38,754 nt of DNA from a virus, in IMG/VR virus record IMGVR_UViG_3300046656_000389, positions 1 through 38,754 of that record; one strand, given 5' to 3'. Under the pieces are notes generated by a model. That model was not told where the DNA came from. It saw only the letters and a list, made by a program, of their open reading frames with translations, and did not search any database. The position numbers and the translations under genes are program-made. Shown here one piece after another: positions 1 through 6,051 of the stretch; the first letter of the stretch is position 1; the number at the start of each line of letters is the position of its first letter.

Positions 1-250
1 CACCGTGCGCGACACCGTGCGCGACACCGTGGGCGCCACCGTGGACGCCACCGTGGGCGCCACCGTGCACGACACCGTGCGCGACACCGTGCGCGACACC
101 GTGGACGCCACCGTGGGCGACACCGTGCGCGACACCGTGGACGCCACCGTGGGCGCCACCGTGCACGACACCGTGCGCGACACCGTGGACGCCACCGTGG
201 GCGCCACCGTGCACGACACCGTGCGCGACACCGTGCGCGACACCGTGGGC
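1..250 (+). repeat. 12-bp tandem array, right part (20 full units)
   Basis: From position 11 to 250 there are twenty consecutive 12-bp units of form GNC-ACC-GTG-NNC, preceded by a partial unit at 1-10. ACC-GTG is invariant. Variation is confined to three bases: the first two bases of the NNC codon and the middle base of GNC. Linking dipeptides seen are RD (8), GA (4), DA (4), HD (3) and GD (1). A 48-bp higher-order unit, reading DATV-GATV-HDTV-RDTV, starts at 44, 140 and 188. The array continues at the other end of the window. Confidence 0.95.
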
Positions 251-937
251 GATCCGAACGAGCTCCGGCGGGCAATCGGGGAGGCCATCGGCAAGGTTTG
301 GAGCCAGCGGTGGCACTGGCGCTTTGGCGGTCGGCTCTGGCCGGCGTGGGATGCCTGGCGCTCGTTCTTCGTCGATGTGTGCGACCTCGATTTGGCCGAG
401 GCCAAGGAGCACTACGCGGCTTGGATGGCGGCGCAGTCCGCCGGCTGGTGGTGGCCCTTCAAGGATTTCGCGATGGTGTGCGACACACCCGAGGTCATCG
501 CGCGGGACGCAAACGGCCGCCTTCACGCGGAGACGGGCCCGGCGGTGCGCTTCCGTGACGGCTGGTCAATCTACTGCTGGCACGGCATGCGCATCCCCGC
601 TGAGTGGATCGAAAACAAGGCGAGTCTCGATCCGGTAACGGCGCTCAACTGGCCGAACACCGAGCAGCGTCGCTCAGCCGCCGAGATCATCGGCTGGACG
701 AGAATCCTCGAGCAGCTCAGGCCGACGGTCGTGCATGCGGACCCGAATCCGATGATTGGCACACTGCTCCGCGCGGACCTGCCGGACTCGCCCGGTGAGC
801 AATTCCTGCAGGTGAAGTGCGGCACGGGGCGCGACTTCGTTTTGCCTGTGCCACCGACCGTCACGACGGCGATGCAGGCGCAAGAATGGTGCTGGGGTCT
901 CAACCCCGGTGAGTACCAATTGGAGGCACGAACATGA
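1..937 (+). CDS. DUF6745-like repeat protein, C-terminal part
   Basis: This is the 3' part of a gene whose 5' part is at 38243-38754. The frame enters the window already open (codon ACC at 2-4). The first 83 or so residues are tetrapeptides of the form D/A-T-V-x. After them comes a globular domain with a Trp-rich stretch (GGRLWPAWDAW), then SAGWWWPF, a GRLHAETGPAV segment, IYCWHGMRIPAEWI and a late NTEQRR motif. From memory this order (GWWWPF, GRLH..GPA, Y.WHG..VP, N.E.RR) is that of the DUF6745 family, whose function is unknown and whose bacterial members carry weaker D/A-S-V-R type repeats at the same place. The stop TGA at 935-937 overlaps the next ATG. With the ends joined as they stand, the whole protein would be 482 residues; the true repeat number is unknown. 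No catalytic site is evident. Confidence 0.8.
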   Translation, partial: TVRDTVRDTVGATVDATVGATVHDTVRDTVRDTVDATVGDTVRDTVDATVGATVHDTVRDTVDATVGATVHDTVRDTVRDTVGDPNELRRAIGEAIGKVWSQRWHWRFGGRLWPAWDAWRSFFVDVCDLDLAEAKEHYAAWMAAQSAGWWWPFKDFAMVCDTPEVIARDANGRLHAETGPAVRFRDGWSIYCWHGMRIPAEWIENKASLDPVTALNWPNTEQRRSAAEIIGWTRILEQLRPTVVHADPNPMIGTLLRADLPDSPGEQFLQVKCGTGRDFVLPVPPTVTTAMQAQEWCWGLNPGEYQLEART

Positions 938-1290
938 AGCAGATCAGAACCATGGGCGCTCAGGGTGATGTCCTCTTTCGGCAGGTGAAGAAGCTGCCGA
1001 AGGGGCTCAAAGAGGTGGACCCCAAGTCGGTGCGCAAGGTCGTGGCGCATTCGGAAACGGGGCACCACCACGCGATCGATTCGGCCGGCGTGCGCATGTA
1101 CCAGGGCGACGACCCGCTGCGCTGCTACCTGTTGCTCGAGTCGGTCGAGAGCTGCGACGTGGTGCACCACCGCCCGCACGACACCCACGAGACGCTGCAG
1201 CTGCTCGGGCTCGGCGGCGTCGGGTCGGTGTTCGAGGTGATTCGCCAGCGTGAGTACGTTCCAAACGGCTGGCGTCGCGTCGAGGACTGA
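934..1290 (+). CDS. Conserved small His-rich protein downstream of DUF6745 gene
   Basis: This encodes 118 residues. The ATG overlaps the stop of the repeat gene (ATGA), so the two are probably translationally coupled. The N-terminus reads MKQIRTMGAQGDVLF, and residues 38-46 are AHSETGHHH. A further His cluster (HHRPHDTH) lies near residues 78-85. The repeated histidines suggest metal binding, but no known enzyme motif is complete. I recall similar GDV.F...AHSETGHHH proteins beside DUF6745 genes, though this rests on memory and not on a search. The function is unknown. Confidence 0.75.
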   Translation: MKQIRTMGAQGDVLFRQVKKLPKGLKEVDPKSVRKVVAHSETGHHHAIDSAGVRMYQGDDPLRCYLLLESVESCDVVHHRPHDTHETLQLLGLGGVGSVFEVIRQREYVPNGWRRVED

Positions 1291-1811
1291 TGCCGGTGTC
1301 TCGCCCCAAGTCCGGGACCGCGGTGAACGCCGCGTGGATTGCCGAGGCGCTGAACCGCGCCGACGTGGTCCTCGCGGCGCCACCGGCGAGGACCCATATC
1401 GTGCGCGTGCGGCCGGTAGGGCAGGGCCGGCTGGTCGCGCGGTTCGTGCTGCCGCTGCGCCTCTGCCCGACGCTGAACGCGTTTGCGGAGATGCCGTTCT
1501 ACGCTCGCAAGAAGCTGAAGAGCGAAGCGGCGGCGCTGATGCTGGCGCAGGCGCGGTTCCAGCGGGGTCCGCTCCTTCGGGGGCGTCCGTTCGTGCGAGC
1601 AGTGCGGTTCTCGAGCGTCGAGGCGGACCGCGACTCGGGCTGGTGCAAGGTCGCCGTCGACCGGCTCACCGGCAAGCACGGTGGCCTTGGCTATCTCGAG
1701 GACGACAAGCCGAGCAAGCTCGACCTCCACGCGTGGTGGGAGCCGGTAGCGCCAAAGCACGGCTTCGTGCTCGTCGAGCTCTGGACGGGCGCGCGGGCGG
1801 TGGCCGCTTGA
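1290..1811 (+). CDS. rusA: RusA-like Holliday junction resolvase
   Basis: This 173-residue protein probably resolves Holliday junctions and other branched DNA during replication, recombination or packaging. RusA enzymes are small metal-dependent dimers. The C-terminal half has the family order: an acidic patch D113-R-D115 followed by K120 and VDRL, then GYLEDD (D138, D139), then a beta strand ending the fold. This corresponds to the D-x-D...K...D set of RusA catalytic residues. About 45 residues precede the RusA-like core (LPLRLCPTLNAF), which is longer than E. coli RusA (120 residues). ATG at 1290 overlaps the previous stop by one base. Placement in an early replication block fits. Confidence 0.75.
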   Translation: MPVSRPKSGTAVNAAWIAEALNRADVVLAAPPARTHIVRVRPVGQGRLVARFVLPLRLCPTLNAFAEMPFYARKKLKSEAAALMLAQARFQRGPLLRGRPFVRAVRFSSVEADRDSGWCKVAVDRLTGKHGGLGYLEDDKPSKLDLHAWWEPVAPKHGFVLVELWTGARAVAA

Positions 1812-2272
1812 ACGCACCCGACGCGCGGGCTCTCACCCTCTGGCAGCCATGGGCTTGGCTGGTCGCTAACGGCCATAAGCAGATCGAGAACCGCCCGCGC
1901 GGTTTCAGCTTCAAGAGCTTCCGCGGGGACTTTTGGATCCATGCCGCGACGGAGAGCACAAAGCAGATCGCCTCTTTCCTCGCCGCCGACCGCCTTAGTC
2001 GCGATATTCTCGGCGACACCTTCCGCATCCCCGACGCGCGTACGCTTGCCTACGGCGCGATCATCGGGCGGGCGACGATCACTGGGATCGTCCTGCCGCA
2101 CGCTCTCGAGTTCGAGCAATTCCGCGAGCCGAGCCCGTGGCACTTCCCCGACCAATATGGGTTTCGCGTCGAGAACGCTCGTCCCCTCGCCACGCCGGTC
2201 CCCTGCCGCGGCTATCAGGGTTTCTGGCGCGTCCCGCCGGCCATTGTTGAGCAGCTTTGGGAGGGGGCGTGA
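1808..2272 (+). CDS. ASCH/PUA-like domain protein
   Basis: Start TTG at 1808 (TTGA overlap with the resolvase stop) gives about 154 residues beginning LNAPDARALTLWQPWAWL. The opening LTLWQPWAWLVANGHKQIENRP and the later FWIHAA, GAIIGRATITG and CRGYQGFWRVP are typical of ASCH-domain proteins, which have a PUA-like beta-barrel thought to bind RNA or modified nucleotides. Phages often carry stand-alone ASCH genes in early regions, and their roles are mostly untested. The longer open frame upstream is a shadow of the rusA gene, so the TTG was preferred, although its ribosome binding site is weak. Confidence 0.72.
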   Translation: MNAPDARALTLWQPWAWLVANGHKQIENRPRGFSFKSFRGDFWIHAATESTKQIASFLAADRLSRDILGDTFRIPDARTLAYGAIIGRATITGIVLPHALEFEQFREPSPWHFPDQYGFRVENARPLATPVPCRGYQGFWRVPPAIVEQLWEGA

Positions 2273-3165
2273 AGACACCGCACGTGCTCCGGCTGGAGGC
2301 CGTTACGAACCTCGTAGCAAACCGCGAGGAGCTGAGCGACGAGCAGCTCCTCGCGCTGCTGTGCTCGGCGCTTGGCATCGAGACGCTGGGGCAGAAGCGG
2401 GCGCGAGCCGGTCGCTCCGGTGGACTGCGCTCAGTAGAGTCTCGGCGCGAGGTGAGCGGCTCGGCACAGCCGAAGCAAGTTCCGAAGCAAATCCGAAGCA
2501 AACCGCCAGATGCTTCCGAACCAAACCCCGAAGCAAGAGCGAAGCAAACCCCGAAGCAAGAGCGAAGCAAACAGGCGCTTGCTTCGGGCCTAAGTCTTGG
2601 ATCTCTTCCGGCTCTTCCGGATTCAGATCCTAAAGAAATCGCCGTCGTTTCCGAAGGATCTGCCAAGTCTTCCGCGCGAGCGACGGCGGCGATGCGACCT
2701 AGGAATTACGAGGAAGCGCTGGCCGAACCGGCTGCAGCGGTCGCCATGTTCTGCCGTGACGATGGTCTCTACGCCGGACTGATTCAGGTGCACCGCATGC
2801 CGTGGGTCGTGGAACCCATCCGAGCCTGGCACGAGGCTGGTGGGGACATGCGCCCACTGGACCTCGAGGCCCGCGATGGCGAGGTAACCGCGGTCGTGAC
2901 ACTTACGGCACGGGGCTACCTGAAAAGCGACCTGGTGCGCGTCGCGCGGTATCTCCGCGGCACGGAAAAGTACCGCGACAAGGTGCTGGCCTCGAGCATG
3001 ACCAAGGCGGTGGTGGACATCGGGCTGGCGGAGCTGAACGAGCGGCGTGGCGCCGGAGCCACGCCATTCGCTCGTGACCTGGTCCGGCGCGTCGATTCCT
3101 CGAGCCGGGCGCCGGCCGCCCTGGGTGACGTTCTGCCGCGCCTTGCCTCGGGAGACGGCGAGTGA
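2269..3165 (+). CDS. Candidate replication protein with internal iteron-like DNA
   Basis: GTG at 2269 overlaps the ASCH gene stop and follows a purine-rich GGGAGGGGG, giving about 298 residues. The N-terminus (about 1-45) is helical and may bind DNA or a partner. Residues about 65-105 are a low-complexity K/Q/P/S linker, encoded by the CGAAGCAA repeats. The C-terminal half (from RPRNYEEALAEPAAAV) is a compact domain I do not recognise. A helical N-domain, a repeat-encoded linker and a second domain, in an early operon beside rusA, resemble lambda O, whose gene also contains the origin. That is inference from architecture. Another possibility is a helicase-loader or DnaD-like accessory protein. 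Confidence 0.5.
   Translation: MKTPHVLRLEAVTNLVANREELSDEQLLALLCSALGIETLGQKRARAGRSGGLRSVESRREVSGSAQPKQVPKQIRSKPPDASEPNPEARAKQTPKQERSKQALASGLSLGSLPALPDSDPKEIAVVSEGSAKSSARATAAMRPRNYEEALAEPAAAVAMFCRDDGLYAGLIQVHRMPWVVEPIRAWHEAGGDMRPLDLEARDGEVTAVVTLTARGYLKSDLVRVARYLRGTEKYRDKVLASSMTKAVVDIGLAELNERRGAGATPFARDLVRRVDSSSRAPAALGDVLPRLASGDGE
2471..2586 (+). repeat. Iteron-like CGAAGCAA repeats, candidate replication origin
   Basis: Exact copies of CGAAGCAA start at 2471, 2483, 2494, 2529, 2540, 2552 and 2563. A one-mismatch copy (CGAACCAA) lies at 2517 and an inverted copy (TTGCTTCG) at 2579-2586. Spacing alternates 12 and 11 bp, so the true period is 23 bp for two copies. Because 23 is not a multiple of three, the repeats move through different reading frames of the host gene. 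This suggests selection on DNA and not on protein. A somewhat AT-richer stretch with TCTTCCGG repeats follows at about 2595-2645. Confidence 0.65.
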
Positions 3166-3554
3166 TGGCCGGCAATGCGTTCGAGCTGCCTCCGAGCCTG
3201 CTGGCGCGGATTGACGAGGACGACCGGCGGGTCCGAGCGGAGCGAGCTCGAGCCGAGCGGCGCAACCGGGCCAAGCGCCTCTGCGGCCTGGCGATGCTGG
3301 CGGTGGATACCCTGCGGCAAGGCCCGCCAGCGCTCGCCCGAGAGGTCGAGGCCATCGTCCACGACGTAGGCGCGGGGGTCGAGGCGCTCGCGAGCTACGA
3401 GCTCGTGGCACGCCGGCACGAGCAGCCGAGCACCGAGCAGCGCCGAGCGGTGGCGGCCGTCATCGACCACGCCCCGCTCGCGTGGGCGCTCGACAAGGTG
3501 GAAAAGCTCGTGCGCCAAGCCGAGCGCGCGCAGCAGGAGGCAAAGCGCCGATGA
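3165..3554 (+). CDS. Hypothetical helical protein
   Basis: ATG at 3165 overlaps the previous stop (TGATG); GTG at 3162 is an alternative. The product is about 129 residues, rich in Arg, Glu and Ala, and predicted to be mostly helical. It has a charged segment (DEDDRRVRAERARAERR) at about 17-33 and a second helical region ending QAERAQQEAKRR. No family is recognised. Its place directly after the candidate replication gene, in the same overlapping chain, suggests an accessory replication or early role, which is inference only. Confidence 0.65.
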   Translation: MAGNAFELPPSLLARIDEDDRRVRAERARAERRNRAKRLCGLAMLAVDTLRQGPPALAREVEAIVHDVGAGVEALASYELVARRHEQPSTEQRRAVAAVIDHAPLAWALDKVEKLVRQAERAQQEAKRR

Positions 3555-3670
3555 CGCGCCACGCCGCAAAAAGACTTCGGCCCCCGGGAAAGCGCACGCA
3601 CGGAGAAGTTAGCGCTTCGTTCCGCAGCGACGCACCCGGGGGCCGTCGGCATTCGGAGGCTGCCACTTGA
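3551..3670 (+). CDS. Small basic hypothetical protein
   Basis: This 39-residue frame starts at ATG 3551, which overlaps the preceding stop (ATGA), and ends at TGA 3668-3670, which overlaps the next TTG start. The tight coupling on both sides is the main reason to call it. The product is strongly basic (MTRHAAKRLRPPGKRTHGE...) with no recognised domain. It could also be a spacer read by chance. Confidence 0.4.
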   Translation: MTRHAAKRLRPPGKRTHGEVSASFRSDAPGGRRHSEAAT

Positions 3671-3924
3671 TTCCCCTCTGGCAACGCCAAGCCCTGAATC
3701 CGGCCAACCTCGAGAGCCTTTGGCTGCTCGATGCGGCGTTTCACCTGAAGTTCGTCGCCTACCGAGACGTCGTGCTCCGAGAGCAGCTTCGGGAAGCGTG
3801 GCAGTGGGTGCTCAAGAACCCCAAGAACCCAACTTCTACGCTCGCCCTGCGCTCGAACGAGTACGCGCTGGGGTTTGGTGCAGCGACTCCGAAAGCGCTT
3901 CCCGGTCTGAAAGAGGCGCCGTGA
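3667..3924 (+). CDS. Hypothetical protein
   Basis: TTG at 3667 (TTGA overlap with the upstream small gene) begins an 85-residue protein starting MIPLWQRQALNP. It has a helical middle (LWLLDAAFHLKFVAYRDVVLREQLREAW). No signal peptide or known motif is seen. The reading frame is uninterrupted and meets the next gene by a GTGA overlap, so it is probably translated as part of the early chain. Confidence 0.55.
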   Translation: MIPLWQRQALNPANLESLWLLDAAFHLKFVAYRDVVLREQLREAWQWVLKNPKNPTSTLALRSNEYALGFGAATPKALPGLKEAP

Positions 3925-4529
3925 GTCGGGTGCCTGTCAAGAGTGACACCCGTCTCGAGTTCACTCGGCGTCGTGCGCGCGCGCGCGATCTAGAAGTGTC
4001 GCGCCTGTCGGCCGAGTGGCAGGACAGGGCCGCGCTCGCGGTCACCAAGGCCGAGCAGGTGAACTTCATGATCCTCGCCATGCGGCGGGGCATTTACCAG
4101 CGCGGGCACACGACGCTGGCGATGGCGAAGCTATGGGCGCTCGATGAGGGAACCGTCGAAGCCCGCGAGGTCGAGGCGGTCCGGGCGGTGCAGCGCATCA
4201 TCGAGGAGCAGCCGGGCGACCTACTCGCCGAGCTCGTGCTGCGCGTGCACGGCATCGGCCAAGACGCTCTCGAGCGTACCGAGGAGTACGTCGACCGGTT
4301 CGGGCACGTGCACACGCTGCGCAAGCCCGACCACCGGAGCGCGTTGCAGGCCGCCATGGACGTCGCCGAGCTCGCTGGGCTCCGGAAGCAGCGCATCGAG
4401 GTGGACGTGCGAACCCTCAGCGACGAGCAGATCACCGAGCAGCTTCGCGCCCACGGCGTCGAGGTGCGGGTAATCGAAACGACTGCGGAACCGGCTGGAC
4501 CGGTTCCAAGCGAAGGAGAGGCCCCATGA
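3921..4529 (+). CDS. Putative terminase small subunit
   Basis: GTG at 3921 overlaps the previous stop, giving a 202-residue protein. The N-terminal part is basic, followed by a possible helix-turn-helix around TTLAMAKLWALDEGTVEAREVE. A helical middle follows, then the segment KPDHRSALQAAMDVAELAGL, an R..A...A.ELAGL pattern often found near the C-terminus of phage small terminases. Small subunits recognise the packaging site and regulate the large subunit encoded downstream at 6017. The assignment rests on size, composition, position and this pattern, not on a firm family match. A DNA-binding regulator is the alternative. Confidence 0.45.
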   Translation: MSRVPVKSDTRLEFTRRRARARDLEVSRLSAEWQDRAALAVTKAEQVNFMILAMRRGIYQRGHTTLAMAKLWALDEGTVEAREVEAVRAVQRIIEEQPGDLLAELVLRVHGIGQDALERTEEYVDRFGHVHTLRKPDHRSALQAAMDVAELAGLRKQRIEVDVRTLSDEQITEQLRAHGVEVRVIETTAEPAGPVPSEGEAP

Positions 4530-4876
4530 TTCGGCAAGAGCTACACCTATTGACGTCCCTGGGTGGCGCGCGCGTATTCGTCGCCGGGGAGGACGGCTGC
4601 ACCCGCATCGACCATCTGCCGGGCGGCGCGGGCTACGAGGTGCACCAGGGCAGCAAGCTCTTGAAGGTGCCCGAGCACCGCGTCGAGCATTTCGAGCAGG
4701 ACCCACGCCCAGGCTACGAGCTCGAGCAGGCGAACGCCGCGAACGCGCTGCCGAAGTTCGTGGCCGAGCTGCCCGACGGGACCTTCGGCTGCCGGACCTG
4801 CAATAAGATCGGGTTTCGCACCGTGCACGCGGTGAAGGTGCATTTCGGTCGGGAGCACGGTGGCGAGCATGGCTGA
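4526..4876 (+). CDS. C2H2-type zinc-finger small protein
   Basis: ATG at 4526 overlaps the preceding stop. The product has 116 residues. The C-terminus carries C89-x2-C92 and H106-x4-H111 (with H101 nearby), arranged as a single C2H2-like finger with aromatic and hydrophobic core positions. The N-terminal 60 residues look like a small beta-rich domain (VFVAGEDGCTRI, GYEVHQGSKLLKV) reminiscent of phage head or tail accessory proteins. It could bind nucleic acid or stabilise a virion part. The sequence does not decide between these. Confidence 0.6.
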   Translation: MIRQELHLLTSLGGARVFVAGEDGCTRIDHLPGGAGYEVHQGSKLLKVPEHRVEHFEQDPRPGYELEQANAANALPKFVAELPDGTFGCRTCNKIGFRTVHAVKVHFGREHGGEHG

Positions 4877-5183
4877 GTGCACCGATGCCGAACGGGCGGC
4901 GCTCGACTCGTTGCGCGGGGGTAAGTCTGCCATCGATGTGCTCGCGGAACTCGCCATCCAAAGCGTGCCGCAGACCATCGTGTGCGAGCTCGCTCTCGCG
5001 CGCGCCGACGTAATGCGAGCCACCGCCCGCGACAGGGCGGCTTGGGAAAACTTTTGGGTGCGGTTCCCCAACTACCCGACCGGGAATCGCCCCGAGTTTG
5101 ACGCGCTTTACAAGCGCATCCAGGCGCTGGCCACGGCGTACATCGAAGGAGAAAAAGCATGCTCGAACGAACCGACAACGTAA
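4869..5183 (+). CDS. Hypothetical protein
   Basis: ATG at 4869 (104 residues) overlaps the end of the zinc-finger gene; GTG at 4860 would add three residues. The sequence is helical (TDAERAALDSLRGGKSAIDVLAEL, ADVMRATARDRAAWENFWVRF) and ends in a polar tail. The segment GKSAIDVLAEL is too short to be a P-loop. No family is recognised. The 3' end overlaps the ribosome binding site and start of the GroES gene. Confidence 0.55.
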   Translation: MAECTDAERAALDSLRGGKSAIDVLAELAIQSVPQTIVCELALARADVMRATARDRAAWENFWVRFPNYPTGNRPEFDALYKRIQALATAYIEGEKACSNEPTT

Positions 5184-5641
5184 GACCCCTGCGCGACCGC
5201 GTGCTCGTGAAAGAGCTGCCCTGGCCTGGCAAGACGGGCGGCGGGCTGCACCTGCCCGACCAAGCCAAGAAGCGCGACGAGCTCTGGCGCGCCGTCGTGG
5301 TGGCGGTGGGTCCGGGCAAGCCGGCGCCGGAGCTCCTGCGACGTGCGCTGAAGCTGCTCGATGAAGCGGGAGGCCAGCCGCCCGATCCCGAGTGGTATGA
5401 CCAGCGCGGCGAGCTCGAGGCTGACGTGCGCGCGGGCATCTCGGTCGGCTTCGGCGCGGACGTGAAGGTGGGCGACGTCGTGCTCGTGAGCAAGTACGTG
5501 CACACCAAGGTCAGCATCGGCGGTGAGGAGCATTGCGTCATCGCGGCCACCGACATTCTCGGCGTGGTGACGGACGGAAGCGAGCAGCTGCGCGAAGCCC
5601 TGCTCCACGCGCTCGGGCGGCTGCCCCAGGCGGCAGAATGA
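5159..5641 (+). CDS. groES: Phage GroES-like co-chaperonin
   Basis: A strong GAAGGAG site precedes ATG 5159. The 160-residue product opens with VRPLRDRVLVKELP, the signature strand of GroES. A mobile-loop region follows (PWPGKTGGGLHLPDQ, with LHL in place of the usual IVL), then WRAVVVAVGPG and, later, VKVGDVVLVSKY and ILGVV, which close the Cpn10 fold. About 45 residues (roughly 57-100) are inserted between the two halves and about 20 residues extend the C-terminus, so it is much longer than bacterial GroES (about 97). It probably caps the host GroEL to fold a virion protein, as T4 gp31 does for the T4 capsid protein. No GroEL gene is present. Confidence 0.85.
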   Translation: MLERTDNVRPLRDRVLVKELPWPGKTGGGLHLPDQAKKRDELWRAVVVAVGPGKPAPELLRRALKLLDEAGGQPPDPEWYDQRGELEADVRAGISVGFGADVKVGDVVLVSKYVHTKVSIGGEEHCVIAATDILGVVTDGSEQLREALLHALGRLPQAAE

Positions 5642-6051
5642 GCGACGAGATCGAGCAGGAGCAGCAGGCGCGGGACCGGTTGGTCCGGTTCATTGCGGGC
5701 CTGCTCGGACAGCTGCCGCGCAAAGCCGTCGAGCAATGCCGCGAGGATGCCTTGACCGCATGGCGCTACGCGAACGGCGAAGCCCTGAATGATTCCTACT
5801 GCCAGGACTTGGCTGGCTCGCTGCTCGGCGGCTGGGCCATACGCAACATGATCGCGGCCGGGGTCAGGGAGCAGCATGGCGCCCTCTGCGACGAGCTCGA
5901 CAAGGTCAAGAGGCGAAACAACCGGCTCGAGGCCGTCATCGAGCAGCTCGCGTATCCCGTGGGCCAGTTGCAATCAGCGGCGGAAGCCTTCGACAAGGCA
6001 AGGGCGCCCGAGCCGGATGCCGTTGCTCCCGGCGAAAACCCTACTCGCTGA
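5638..6051 (+). CDS. Hypothetical coiled-coil protein
   Basis: ATG at 5638 overlaps the GroES stop. The 137-residue product has an acidic helical start, a Gly/Ala-rich segment (LAGSLLGGWAIRNMIAAGV) and a heptad-like helix near 85-120 (ALCDELDKVKRRNNRLEAVIEQL). It is not recognised. Its 3' end overlaps the terminase gene by 35 bases, so it is probably co-translated with packaging genes. Confidence 0.55.
   Translation: MSDEIEQEQQARDRLVRFIAGLLGQLPRKAVEQCREDALTAWRYANGEALNDSYCQDLAGSLLGGWAIRNMIAAGVREQHGALCDELDKVKRRNNRLEAVIEQLAYPVGQLQSAAEAFDKARAPEPDAVAPGENPTR

Noticed and set aside
1-250. CRISPR array at the window ends
   Set aside because: The units are contiguous 12-bp tandem repeats with no unique spacers, and they are read as protein.
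1-250. Variable region of a diversity-generating retroelement
   Set aside because: No reverse transcriptase gene or template repeat was found, and variation is between units, not adenine-specific.
1250-1807. N-terminal extension of the ASCH protein
   Set aside because: This part lies opposite or within the resolvase gene in another frame and has no family features; the TTG start at 1808 is preferred.
4714-5973. 419-codon minus-strand open frame
   Set aside because: It overlaps the GroES gene and neighbours, which have clear motifs and ribosome sites.
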